DNA from: Bacillota bacterium
GTDB taxonomy: Bacteria; Bacillota; Dehalobacteriia; UBA4068
NCBI GenBank assembly: GCA_024679955.1
Contig: JAILCQ010000041.1
Location: forward strand, 1 to 64,000
Length of the DNA: 64,000 nucleotides
Direction: 5' to 3'
Shown: positions 1 through 9,475 of the stretch, one piece after another
Position numbering within the stretch: the stretch's first letter is position 1
Layout of the letters: the number at the start of each line of letters is the position of its first letter
Program-made: the position numbers and the translations under genes
The notes under the pieces: model-generated
The model's input: the letters and a program-made list of their open reading frames with translations, nothing else
Databases searched by the model: none
Told to the model about the DNA's origin: nothing

Positions 1-996
1 GCCGGCGATACAGCCGCCCACATATTCCCCATCGTTTTGAAAATCGATGGCAAAGATGGGCTTGGTTTTGCGGTAGTTACGGATACGCCTATAGACCAGC
101 TCCCGCTGCCGCGGCGTAGGCAGCAGATCGGGACTGGCGTCAACGCCTACCGGCATATAGTGGAAGTACCAAACAAAATACGCCCCGTTTTCGATGAGCA
201 TGTCCCAGTAGTCCCCGGCGGTGACAGCGTCATAGTTGGCACTGGTATAACAGCAGGAAACGCCGTAGATCAGCTTGTTCTCATGCAGGATACGCATGGC
301 CTCCAGAGCCCGGGCATATGTGCCCCGGCCCCGTCGGGAATCCGTCGCTTCTTCAAATCCTTCCAGAGAAATGGCAGGGGCAAAGTTCTTCACCCGCAGC
401 ATTTCGCCGGCAAAGGCTTCGTCGATCAAAGTTCCGTTGGTAAAGGCTGTGAACATGCAGTCGTCATGCCGCTCGCAGAGCCGCAGGATATCCGCTTTCC
501 GCAGCAAGGGTTCGCCGCCGGAGAAGAGATAAAAGTAAATCCCCATTTCCTTGCCCTGGACGATGATGCTGTCCAATTCTTCAAAGCTCAGATTCAGCTT
601 TTTGCCGTAATCCGCCGCCCAACAGCCCTGGCAATGCAGGTTGCAGGCGGAGGTGGGGTCCATCAATATGGTCCAGGGGATATTGCAATCATACTTCTCC
701 CGAAGCTTTTCCTGGATCGGGCCGCTGACCAGATTGGCGTTGATGAAAAAATTGGCGGCCGCCGTTCTCATGACCCCCGGATCGATATCCCGGATAACGT
801 GCCGCACGAAGGGATAGAAGGGATGATCCGGGTTTTCGATGGCTTCCCGTATCGCTTGGCGCTGATCCGGAAACCGTCCGTCCGCGAACTTGTCTGCCCA
901 GTCCATCAACCGGGGAAGATTACGCTCCGGATCCTTGTAGAGGTGATCGAATGCTTTGGTCAGGCCGAATTTGGCGATGGTGGCAGATGCGTTCAT
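1..996 (-). CDS. Radical SAM domain protein, partial (runs off the left edge)
   Basis: Reverse-strand reading frame absent from the ORF track because it is open at the edge. Contains ..DPTSACNLHCQGCWAADYGK.. (CxxxCxxC radical SAM motif) and ..FYLFSGGEPLLRK... ATG at 996 preceded by an AAGGAGGTTT-type RBS. Confidence 0.88.
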   Translation of the reverse strand, partial: MNASATIAKFGLTKAFDHLYKDPERNLPRLMDWADKFADGRFPDQRQAIREAIENPDHPFYPFVRHVIRDIDPGVMRTAAANFFINANLVSGPIQEKLREKYDCNIPWTILMDPTSACNLHCQGCWAADYGKKLNLSFEELDSIIVQGKEMGIYFYLFSGGEPLLRKADILRLCERHDDCMFTAFTNGTLIDEAFAGEMLRVKNFAPAISLEGFEEATDSRRGRGTYARALEAMRILHENKLIYGVSCCYTSANYDAVTAGDYWDMLIENGAYFVWYFHYMPVGVDASPDLLPTPRQRELVYRRIRNYRKTKPIFAIDFQNDGEYVGGCIAG

Positions 997-1136
997 GGAA
1001 AAACCTCCTTTTTGGTTGTTGCTTCCAGCATAACGCATCCGCAGGGAAAACAAAACGGACAAAAAAAGCGCATTATACAAAACGGGACAATCGGTCCCTT
1101 TTGCACAAAAGCAACGCCGGGCAAATGAATAGGTAA

Positions 1137-1180
1137 AAGCAAAGCCTCTTTTGTCTATTGCGGCAAAAGAGGCTTTGCTT
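1137..1180 (-). terminator. Intrinsic terminator after tRNA-Thr
   Basis: 17-bp inverted repeat AAGCAAAGCCTCTTTTG/CAAAAGAGGCTTTGCTT followed by T's on the minus strand. Confidence 0.8.
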
Positions 1181-1181
1181 A

Positions 1182-1257
1182 TGGAGCTGGTGGCCGGACT
1201 CGAACCGGCGACCTGCTGATTACGAATCAGCTGCTCTACCAACTGAGCTACACCAGC
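1182..1257 (-). tRNA. tRNA-Thr (anticodon CGT)
   Basis: Cloverleaf GCTGGTG...TTCGTAA loop...GGTTCGAGTCC...CACCAGCTCCA with encoded CCA. Confidence 0.93.
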
Positions 1258-1403
1258 ATGGATTAAAAAAATCGTTGGAAAAAACAACGGCCAAAACAAT
1301 ATTATTTTAGCGCGTCCGGCCAAATAAGTCAATACTTTTCATGCAGGATTTAACCGATAAGCCGTCGAAAAACTTACTACATTTAGCGGATAAGGAGAAA
1401 GCT

Positions 1404-1901
1404 GTGATCATTCTAGGCTTGGATCCGGGAACGGCCATTACCGGCTACGGTTTGATCGAGGCGGTTGCCGGGAGCTATCGGTTGTTGAATTACGGTTGCA
1501 TTCGGACGGAACCGGGCCATTCCGACGCCGCTCGTTTGCTGAAATTGCATGAAGATCTGTGCTTTCTGCTGGATGCCGCCCGGCCGGAGCAGGTGGCGGT
1601 AGAAAAGCTTTTTTTCAACCGCAACACCACCACGGCGGTGCCGGTAGGCCAGGCCAGAGGGGTGCTGTTGCTGACCTGCGCGCAAAGAGATTTGCCCATC
1701 GGCGAATATACCCCTTTGGAAGTGAAACAAGCCTTAACGGGCTATGGGCGGGCCGATAAAAAACAGATCCAATATATGGTGGCCAAGCTGCTGCGTATGA
1801 AAGAGATCCCCAAGCCGGACGACGCCGCCGACGCTTTGGCCATCGCCATCACCCACGCCCATTATTATCGCAATGCGCATTTGTGGAAGGAAGGGCAATG
1901 A
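1404..1901 (+). CDS. ruvC: Crossover junction endodeoxyribonuclease RuvC
   Basis: MIILGLDPGTAITGYGLIE..., GTG start with AAGGAG RBS, followed by ruvA and ruvB. Confidence 0.95.
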   Translation: MIILGLDPGTAITGYGLIEAVAGSYRLLNYGCIRTEPGHSDAARLLKLHEDLCFLLDAARPEQVAVEKLFFNRNTTTAVPVGQARGVLLLTCAQRDLPIGEYTPLEVKQALTGYGRADKKQIQYMVAKLLRMKEIPKPDDAADALAIAITHAHYYRNAHLWKEGQ

Positions 1902-2497
1902 TCGCTTTTATCAAAGGACCGGTTTGGCAAATAGAAGAAGATGGTTTGATCGTCGCCTGCGGGGGCGTGGGCGTCAAAGTGTTCGTGCCCCTGAAGGCTT
2001 GCGACCCTTTGCCGCAAACCGGGGAGGAGATTTTCCTGCATACCCATTTGCAGGTGCGGGAAGACGCCTGGCAATTGTACGGCTTTACCGACAAGGAGCA
2101 GCTGCGATTGTTTCGTTTGCTGTTGAACGTTTCCGGGGTGGGGGCGAAAACCGCCCTGGCTTTGATCGACGGGGTGCCGCCGGCCCGTTTCGCGGCGGCG
2201 GTGGCCGCCCAGGATCACCGGCCGCTGACCGCAGTCAGCGGCGTGGGCAAAAAGACGGCGGAACGCCTGTTGCTGGAATTGAAAGATAAATATGCCGGCG
2301 TGGCCGGCGACGCGGCGGGAGATTTGCCGGCGGCGGAATCGCCGATCGATGGGGATCTGCTGGCCGCTTTGAAACAGTTGGGCTATTCGGCGGTGGAGGC
2401 CAGGGCCTTCGCTTTAAGCGCCATGTCCGCTTTGGGCGGCGACAGCACGCCCGAGCAATTGCTGCGCTATGCCTTAAAGGAAGCGTATAAGAACTGA
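1898..2497 (+). CDS. ruvA: Holliday junction branch migration protein RuvA
   Basis: MIAFIKGPVWQIEEDGLIV..., helix-hairpin-helix GVGAKTALALI / GVGKKTAERLLLELKDK; overlaps ruvC stop. Confidence 0.96.
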   Translation: MIAFIKGPVWQIEEDGLIVACGGVGVKVFVPLKACDPLPQTGEEIFLHTHLQVREDAWQLYGFTDKEQLRLFRLLLNVSGVGAKTALALIDGVPPARFAAAVAAQDHRPLTAVSGVGKKTAERLLLELKDKYAGVAGDAAGDLPAAESPIDGDLLAALKQLGYSAVEARAFALSAMSALGGDSTPEQLLRYALKEAYKN

Positions 2498-2509
2498 CAG
2501 AGGGGTTCT

Positions 2510-3541
2510 ATGGAACGGGAACGAATCATTGCCCCGGAATGGCTGCAGGGAGACGGCGAACATGAATCGGCGATCCGCCCTCGCAGCTTCAACGAATATG
2601 TGGGGCAAGACCAGGTCAAGGATAATATCGCCGTGTTTGTGCAAGCCGCTTTGGGCAGAGGCGAGGCTTTGGATCATACCTTGCTGTACGGCCCGCCCGG
2701 CTTGGGGAAAACCACGCTGGCAACGATCATCGCTAATGAATTGGGCGTGAACATCCGCATCACTTCCGGCCCCGCCATTGCCAGACCGGGGGATTTGGCG
2801 GCGATCATCACGGATTTGGAACCGCGGGATATTTTGTTTATCGACGAGATACATCGTTTGAACCGCACGGTGGAAGAAGTTTTATACCCGGCGATGGAAG
2901 ATTTTGCCATCGATATCGTTACCGGCAAAGGGCCGGGGGCCAAAAGCCTGCGCCTGCCGCTGCCCCCTTTCACCTTGATCGGCGCGACCACCAGGGCGGG
3001 AATGCTTTCCGCGCCTTTGCGGGATCGTTTTGGCGTGATTTGCCGCCTGGAGTATTACAATCAGGCGGATTTGGCGACGATCATCAACCGTTCCGCTCAG
3101 ATTTTGCAGGTCGCCATCGAGCCGGAAGGCACGGAGCAGATCAGCCGCCGGGCCAGGGGCACGCCCCGTATCGCCAACCGCCTGCTAAAACGGTTGCGGG
3201 ATTTTGCCGAGGTCAAAGGCAACGGCGTGATCACCGGCGAGATCGCGGATCAGGCTTTGCGTTTGTTGGGCGTAGATGAGCAGGGACTGGACGGCACGGA
3301 TCGCAAAGTGATGGAAGCGGTGCTGCTGAAATACAACGGCGGCCCGGTGGGGCTGGATAATATCGCCGCCAGCATTTCCGAAAGCGTCGACACCATTGAG
3401 GACGTTTGCGAACCCTATTTGATGCAGCTGGGCCTGCTGCAAAGAACCACCCGCGGCCGCATGGCTACCGCTGCCGCCTGGGAATACTTTAAACTGACGC
3501 CGCCTGGCGGCAATGGCAAAGATCAAGGCCGTTTGTTTTGA
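2510..3541 (+). CDS. ruvB: Holliday junction branch migration helicase RuvB
   Basis: AAA+ motifs [46 protein letters not shown]. Confidence 0.98.
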   Translation: MERERIIAPEWLQGDGEHESAIRPRSFNEYVGQDQVKDNIAVFVQAALGRGEALDHTLLYGPPGLGKTTLATIIANELGVNIRITSGPAIARPGDLAAIITDLEPRDILFIDEIHRLNRTVEEVLYPAMEDFAIDIVTGKGPGAKSLRLPLPPFTLIGATTRAGMLSAPLRDRFGVICRLEYYNQADLATIINRSAQILQVAIEPEGTEQISRRARGTPRIANRLLKRLRDFAEVKGNGVITGEIADQALRLLGVDEQGLDGTDRKVMEAVLLKYNGGPVGLDNIAASISESVDTIEDVCEPYLMQLGLLQRTTRGRMATAAAWEYFKLTPPGGNGKDQGRLF

Positions 3542-3620
3542 CTCGGATCGATGCGTATATATATAAATATAATAGGAAGAGAAATTATTATTATTTGCCA
3601 TATATCAAGCAGGTGAGAAT

Positions 3621-4166
3621 ATGAATATACTGCTTCACTGTTGCTGCGGCCCTTGCGCTTGCGGGGTGATCCCCCGGCTGCAGGAATTGGGCCATACATA
3701 CGGTTGTTTTTTTTACAACCCCAATATTCATCCTTACCAGGAACACAAAGCGCGGAAAAACAGCTTCATCACCCTGATGGAAGAATGGCGCATTCCTTAT
3801 TATCTCAACGACGCCTATCCCTTGGAACAGTGGTTGGCGGCGGTGGCGGACGCGCCCCAATCCCGCTGCCGCTATTGCTATGAAAACCGTTTGCAAGCCG
3901 CCGCCGCTTTGGCCAAGCGTTTGCAATACGACGCTTTTTCCACCACCCTGTTGGTCAGCCCCTATCAAAACCAGCAGCTGATCCGGGAAGTGGGCGAGGC
4001 GATGGGGGAAAAATTCGGCGTGCCATTTTTCTTTGAGGATTTCCGTCCCGGCTTCCGTCCGGGACAGGCTCTGGCCAGGGAACAACAGTTATATATGCAA
4101 AAGTATTGCGGTTGTATATACAGCGAAAAAGAAAGATATTGTAAGAAGAAAGAGGTTGCCCTATGA
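3621..4166 (+). CDS. queH: Epoxyqueuosine reductase QueH (DUF208 type)
   Basis: MNILLHCCCGPCACGVIPRLQELGH...SRCRYCYENRL...FSTTLLVSPYQN...QKYCGCIYSEKER. Confidence 0.92.
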   Translation: MNILLHCCCGPCACGVIPRLQELGHTYGCFFYNPNIHPYQEHKARKNSFITLMEEWRIPYYLNDAYPLEQWLAAVADAPQSRCRYCYENRLQAAAALAKRLQYDAFSTTLLVSPYQNQQLIREVGEAMGEKFGVPFFFEDFRPGFRPGQALAREQQLYMQKYCGCIYSEKERYCKKKEVAL

Positions 4167-5575
4167 ATCAAACAAGAGTATTGCCTGTCTTTTTTGCCTT
4201 GTTTTTCCTGTTGGCCTGCCTGTTTGTATGCAGTCCCAGGGCATTGTCCGCCAATATTCCGGAGATACGCGTGTTATTGTCCAGCAGTTCCGACCAGCAG
4301 ACCACCGTCAGCATCAGCGCCGGGTCGTATACGGCGCTGAATATACACGATGAGGCGTTGGGTTACTTTACCGCCGGAGACCAGGTATCTATCGCCTATA
4401 GCGGCGGCAAATATGATTTGCGGCGGAACGGGGAACTGGTCTGCGAAGGGGAATCCATGATCACCCTGTCGGCGGATAGCGACGGCAGCCTGTTTACTTT
4501 TAAAAATGTAAAATACCGGGGCGATTTCAAAGCCATCAGCAACGGGGTCACCTTTTATTCCACCAATGTTTTGGATATGGAAAGCTATTTGTACGGGGTA
4601 GTGGGTAAGGAGATCGGCTATAATCTTTCCCAGGAAGCCATGAAGGCCCAGGCCATCGCCTCCCGTTCCTACGCTATCGCCAATCTGAAGCCGGGCAATA
4701 TCTATTACGATGTGACCAACACCACTTCCAGCCAGGTATACGGCGGCTACAGCGCAGAAGGCCAAAGCGTGACCCAGGCGGTGGACGGCACCCATGGACA
4801 AGTGGTGTATTATAACGGCAAAACGGTAGACGCCGTTTTCCACAGCAATAGCGGCGGGCATACGGAAAACGTAGAAAACATTTGGGGCAGCTCCAGCGTG
4901 CCGCTGCAGGGCGTATCTTCCCCCTATGACAGTTATGCCGCCGAAGCCAGCAGCTACGGCGCTTCCACCTATGCCTGGACAGTGGAATATACGGCGGATA
5001 AATTGGTATCTTTGGCCAATACCTTCGGCAAGAAGGATATCGGCGACTTTGTGAGCATAGAGGCTTCCACCACCTACAATGGCTCGACCAGCGTCTCGGG
5101 GCGGGCTTTGACCGTGGTGATCACCGGCACCAAAGGCAGCGTGACCGCCATCCGCGATACGCAGATCCGCAGCCTGCTGCAAGTGAAAAGCTCTTTGATC
5201 GAAATCAGCGGCAGCCAGCAGAGCGGCGGCGGCAGCGGGGCCTGGATGAAAGACAGCAGCGGCAAACTCAGTCAGGCGCAGCCCGGCGGCGAGCTGTACG
5301 GCGTGCGCCGCAGCGGTACCGTTTCCCCGGTGAACGAAAACAACGACAGCTTTTTTGCCCTGGGTAAATCCGGCAAAAAAGAAATCCGCAAGGACGGTTC
5401 CGCGGTAGCCGGTGACGTCATTCGCATCAACGGCAAAGGCTACGGCCACGGGGTCGGCATGAGCCAATGGGGGGCCATCGGTATGGCCGTCAACGGCTAT
5501 TCTGTGGAAAAAATCATCATGCATTATTACGGCGCCGATGGGACCAACGGCGTGACCATCCATACTTTATATTAA
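4163..5575 (+). CDS. SpoIID/LytB domain protein
   Basis: [30 protein letters not shown]..., [42 protein letters not shown]. Confidence 0.93.
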   Translation: MNQTRVLPVFFALFFLLACLFVCSPRALSANIPEIRVLLSSSSDQQTTVSISAGSYTALNIHDEALGYFTAGDQVSIAYSGGKYDLRRNGELVCEGESMITLSADSDGSLFTFKNVKYRGDFKAISNGVTFYSTNVLDMESYLYGVVGKEIGYNLSQEAMKAQAIASRSYAIANLKPGNIYYDVTNTTSSQVYGGYSAEGQSVTQAVDGTHGQVVYYNGKTVDAVFHSNSGGHTENVENIWGSSSVPLQGVSSPYDSYAAEASSYGASTYAWTVEYTADKLVSLANTFGKKDIGDFVSIEASTTYNGSTSVSGRALTVVITGTKGSVTAIRDTQIRSLLQVKSSLIEISGSQQSGGGSGAWMKDSSGKLSQAQPGGELYGVRRSGTVSPVNENNDSFFALGKSGKKEIRKDGSAVAGDVIRINGKGYGHGVGMSQWGAIGMAVNGYSVEKIIMHYYGADGTNGVTIHTLY

Positions 5576-5592
5576 ACGCCTGTAGGAGCAAC

Positions 5593-6618
5593 ATGAGAGT
5601 AGACGACTTTGATTATGACCTGCCCCAGGAATTGATCGCGCAGGACGCGGCCGAGCCCCGGGATTCCTCCCGGTTATTGGTAATGGACCGGCAAAGCGGA
5701 GCGATCACCCATAGCGTTTTTCATGATTTGGGAGAATTTTTGCGGCCGGGGGATCTATTGGTATTGAATGAAACCAAAGTGCTGCCGGCGCGGATTTACG
5801 CCCGTCGTTCCGGCGGCGGCGCGGTGGAATTGCTGCTGTTGAAAGCCACAGGTCTGAACACCTGGCAAACTTTGGTTCGCCCGGGCAATAAGGCTTTGCC
5901 GGGCCGGAAACTCTATTTTGATTTGCCGGAAGTCTGGGCGGAAATCATCGACACGGCGGAGGAAGGCACCCGCATCGTCGAATTCCATCATCCGGGCAAT
6001 TTTTTCGATCTGCTGGACCGTTTGGGCACTATGCCTTTGCCGCCGTATATCAAAAAACCGCTGATCGATCAAAGCCGCTATCAGCCGGTGTATGCCAAAG
6101 AAAAGGGAAGCGCCGCCGCGCCTACCGCAGGCTTGCATTTTACGCCGGAGCTGCTGCGCCGGCTGCCGGAAGAATACGGGGTAAATATTTGCAAGATCCT
6201 GCTGCATGTGGGCTTGGGCACCTTCCGGCCGGTGAAGACCGATACGGTGGAAAACCATCATATGCACAGCGAGTTCTATCGCCTCAGCCCGGAGGCGGCG
6301 GCGCAGATCAACGGCGTCCGTGAGGCGGGCGGACGGATCATCGCCGTTGGCACCACCTCGGTGCGCACCCTGGAAACCGTGGCCGACGAAATGGGACGGG
6401 TATATCCCGGCGAGGGCTGGACCGATATTTTTATCTATCCAGGCTATCGCTTTAAAATCATCGACGGCATGGTCACCAATTTCCATTTGCCCAAAAGCAC
6501 CCTGATCATGCTGGTTTCCGCTTTTGCCGGCAGGGAAAACGTGCGCAACGCCTATCAGGTGGCGGTGGAGGAGAAATACCGTTTTTTCTCTTTCGGCGAC
6601 GCCATGTTATTGTTATAA
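5593..6618 (+). CDS. queA: S-adenosylmethionine:tRNA ribosyltransferase-isomerase QueA
   Basis: [17 protein letters not shown]...[12 protein letters not shown]...[14 protein letters not shown]...[20 protein letters not shown]. Confidence 0.97.
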   Translation: MRVDDFDYDLPQELIAQDAAEPRDSSRLLVMDRQSGAITHSVFHDLGEFLRPGDLLVLNETKVLPARIYARRSGGGAVELLLLKATGLNTWQTLVRPGNKALPGRKLYFDLPEVWAEIIDTAEEGTRIVEFHHPGNFFDLLDRLGTMPLPPYIKKPLIDQSRYQPVYAKEKGSAAAPTAGLHFTPELLRRLPEEYGVNICKILLHVGLGTFRPVKTDTVENHHMHSEFYRLSPEAAAQINGVREAGGRIIAVGTTSVRTLETVADEMGRVYPGEGWTDIFIYPGYRFKIIDGMVTNFHLPKSTLIMLVSAFAGRENVRNAYQVAVEEKYRFFSFGDAMLLL

Positions 6619-6632
6619 ATCGCGATGCTATA

Positions 6633-6716
6633 AAAAACCCCGAAACCCCAGAGAAAAGCGGCGGCCTGCATCTGCAGCCGCCGCGTAGCCGGTTTCAGGG
6701 GTTTATTTTTTTTTTC
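6633..6716. terminator. Terminator between convergent queA and alkD-like genes
   Basis: AAACCCCGAAACC...GGTTTCAGGGGTTT outer stem with an inner GCGGCGGCCTGCA/TGCAGCCGCCGC stem, followed by a T10 run (6706-6715). Confidence 0.8.
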
Positions 6717-7354
6717 AGTTGGCGCAGGGTCTGCTTTTGCTCTTCCCGGATGCGGTAGCTTTCCATGGCTTTTTGTATGGTTTTATTGTGCACCCAATCG
6801 TCCAGCCTGTTTTCCTGCAGGTATACGATGGCCGCGTCGTACTGTTTGGCCAAAGCGGTGGCAAAAAACCAGGCCTGCATCATCTGGATATAATATTCGC
6901 TTCGCTGCACGCCGGCGGCCAAAGCCAGATATTCTTCCCGAAAAGCGCCGTCCAGATAATGACGCATCAACATCCCCAAAGCAAAACGAACGGTGTAGAC
7001 ATGGGGGGAACGAAGCCAGATCTTGATCTGACCCAACAAGGGCACCAGGTTCTTTTGAAAGCATTTCGGCGAAAGAGAATCGCAGGTGGCCCAATTGTCC
7101 ACATAGGGCAAAAAGGCCTCCAGGTCCCGGAGGGCTTGGCGAAAGTCCTTTTGACGCTCCAATAAAAACGCATGCAAATTGTTTTCCTCATAGTAGCGAT
7201 GGGGCAAAAGCGCCAGGAAGGCTTGGCCTTGTTCCGTGCCCCACAGTTCTTTGGCCAATTGCCGCAATAGGGGCGTGCGAACGCCGATGACGGTTTCCGG
7301 ATTTATCGACGGCAGCAATTTGATTTGAAAATCCCTGTATTGGATATCCTGCAT
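6695..7354 (-). CDS. DNA alkylation repair protein (AlkD-like HEAT-repeat glycosylase)
   Basis: MQDIQYRDFQIKLLPSINPETVIGVRTPLLRQLAKEL...YVDNWATCDSLSPKCF...; N-terminal homology continues upstream (SDIRRRLWE) without an in-frame start. Confidence 0.8.
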   Translation of the reverse strand: MQDIQYRDFQIKLLPSINPETVIGVRTPLLRQLAKELWGTEQGQAFLALLPHRYYEENNLHAFLLERQKDFRQALRDLEAFLPYVDNWATCDSLSPKCFQKNLVPLLGQIKIWLRSPHVYTVRFALGMLMRHYLDGAFREEYLALAAGVQRSEYYIQMMQAWFFATALAKQYDAAIVYLQENRLDDWVHNKTIQKAMESYRIREEQKQTLRQLKKKINP

Positions 7355-7682
7355 TTCCCATAAACGCCGCCGGATATCGCTTCCGCTTCTTTCATATTTT
7401 CCGCCTCCCGAAAACCGCAAAGCTGCAGCGGCTTTTTCTATTCCAATTATAACGACGCCAAGCGACAGATGCAATCCTGTAAAAAAACGGAAGGGAAAAT
7501 GAGGATGCCGGTTTATGACAAATGCTAAAAACGGCAAAAGAAGAGAAAAAAGCAAAGAATAATAAAAAAACATAGAATATGATATTCCCTTTGGGATGAT
7601 GCAGGAAAACATAAATATAAGTCGAAGTTTAATAATTTGAAAAATACTATCCGCTGTGATAGTAGGGCAAAGGGGACAATGT

Positions 7683-8363
7683 ATGCTGATCCAAACTATC
7701 AGTTTAGGGAAGAAATATAAAAACGGTATCGTCGCTTTGTCTGATATCAATTTATCCATTGACTACGGAGAATTTATTTTTTTGACCGGAGAAAGCGGCG
7801 CCGGTAAAAGCACTTTGATCCGTTTATTGTTTCGGGAAGAATTGCCTTCTTCCGGACAGATTTTGATCTCCGGACGCAGCAGCATACGCTTATCCAAAAA
7901 GGATATCGTGCGTTTGCGCCGCAACACCGGCGTGGTATTTCAGGACTTTCGTTTGATGGAACGCAATACGGTTTTTGACAACGTGGCTTTTGCCCTGAAG
8001 GCGGTGGAACGGCCTTGGGATGAAATCAAAAAGCGGGTGCCACGGGTTTTGGAGCGGGTCGGTTTGGCCGGCCGCGAGCAGGAAAATGTGATGCACTTAT
8101 CCGGCGGCGAGCAGCAGCGGGTAGCGATCGCCAGGGCGATCATCAACAATCCCATTATTTTGTTCGCCGACGAGCCTACCGGCGATTTGGATCCTCGCAC
8201 TTCCATGGAATTGATGCAGTTGTTCAATGAGATCAACGAGCAGGGGACGACCCTGGTCATGGCCACCCACGACAAGACGATCGTGGACGCTTTCAATAAA
8301 AGAGTGCTGACTTTATCCGCCGGCCGGTTAATCAGCGATTCGGTTGGAGGTTGGCAACTATGA
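7683..8363 (+). CDS. ftsE: Cell division ATP-binding protein FtsE
   Basis: Walker A GESGAGKST, LSGGEQQRVAIARAI, Walker B ILFADEPTGDLDP; followed by ftsX. Confidence 0.96.
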   Translation: MLIQTISLGKKYKNGIVALSDINLSIDYGEFIFLTGESGAGKSTLIRLLFREELPSSGQILISGRSSIRLSKKDIVRLRRNTGVVFQDFRLMERNTVFDNVAFALKAVERPWDEIKKRVPRVLERVGLAGREQENVMHLSGGEQQRVAIARAIINNPIILFADEPTGDLDPRTSMELMQLFNEINEQGTTLVMATHDKTIVDAFNKRVLTLSAGRLISDSVGGWQL

Positions 8364-9427
8364 AATTAAGCAGTTTCCGTTATATCGTACCGCAAGCGTT
8401 CAAATCCATGCTGCATAATGGTTTGATGACGGTAGCGGCTATACTTACGATCACCATTTCTCTGTTTTTATGCACGGCTTTTTGGCTGTTGATCATCAAC
8501 ATCGACGCCAATGCCCGCCAGGTTGAGGAAGACGTTCGCGTATTGGCCTATCTGAAGGAAGATATCCCGGATGGGCAGGAAGAGGGCCAGGCGGAAGCAC
8601 AGCCGGAGGCGCAAGGGGAAGGTCAACCGGCGGCACTGCCGGAGGCGCAGTCTGCCGTCCAACCGGAAGCCCAGCCGGAGATTGAACCGGAAGCGCAAAC
8701 GGAAGGCCAAACAGAAGGCCAGGCGGAAGAGGAACAGGAAAAACAGCTGGAAGAAAAATATGCCGTGATCCGGGATGAGATCATGGCCATCCCCGGCGTG
8801 GCCAGCTGCGAATTTATCAGCAAAGAAGAAGGCATCAAAGATCTGGGCTCCCGCTTCGGCGGCGTGGACCTGAAGGAAACTCTGGGCGGGGCCAATCCTT
8901 TGCCGGATCTGTTTTCGATCATGGCGGAAACCACCGATGATGTGGCGGTGATCGCCGAGAAAGTTTCCGAAATAGAGGCCGTAGACGTGGTGCGCTATGG
9001 GGAAGGCACGGTAGAGAAATTATTTGCCCTCACCGACGCCATGCGCCGTGTGGGCGTGGCGGTGATGATATTGTTGGCATTGGCGGCTGTGGTGCTGATC
9101 GCCATGACCATACGTTTGGCCGTCGTGGCGCGGAAAAAGGAGATCATGGTCATGAAATGGGTCGGCGCAACCAACGCCTTTATCCGTCTGCCCTTTTTGC
9201 TGGAAGGCGTCTTCCTGGGGCTTTTAGGCGGCTTGCTGGCGTTGGTTTTGGTGCTGATCGCCTATGTCAACGCAGGAGACTATTTGGCTTCCACTATTTC
9301 TTTTGTATTGGTTTTGGATATCGGGCAGATTTGGCTGAAAACTGCGGGATTCACCCTGGCGGCCGGCTTGATCCTGGGGATTTTCGGCAGCCTGTTCCCC
9401 TTGGCCAACAGATTTATGGATGTATAG
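8360..9427 (+). CDS. ftsX: Permease-like cell division protein FtsX
   Basis: MKLSSFRYIVPQAFKSMLHNGLMTVAAILTITISLFL..., SKEEGIKDLGSRFGG, KKEIMVMKWVGATNAFIRLPFLLEG; start overlaps the ftsE stop. Confidence 0.94.
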   Translation: MKLSSFRYIVPQAFKSMLHNGLMTVAAILTITISLFLCTAFWLLIINIDANARQVEEDVRVLAYLKEDIPDGQEEGQAEAQPEAQGEGQPAALPEAQSAVQPEAQPEIEPEAQTEGQTEGQAEEEQEKQLEEKYAVIRDEIMAIPGVASCEFISKEEGIKDLGSRFGGVDLKETLGGANPLPDLFSIMAETTDDVAVIAEKVSEIEAVDVVRYGEGTVEKLFALTDAMRRVGVAVMILLALAAVVLIAMTIRLAVVARKKEIMVMKWVGATNAFIRLPFLLEGVFLGLLGGLLALVLVLIAYVNAGDYLASTISFVLVLDIGQIWLKTAGFTLAAGLILGIFGSLFPLANRFMDV

Positions 9428-9475
9428 CGCCGCCCGGTTTGCCGCTGCCGCTGTGCCAGCCGTAAAGGAGGATAT

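Noticed and set aside
37-1128. 363-aa plus-strand ORF at the left edge
   Set aside because: Antisense to a clear radical SAM gene with RBS and CxxxCxxC motif; translation has no recognisable domain.
4274-5563. 429-aa minus-strand ORF
   Set aside because: Antisense shadow of the SpoIID gene; no domain signatures.
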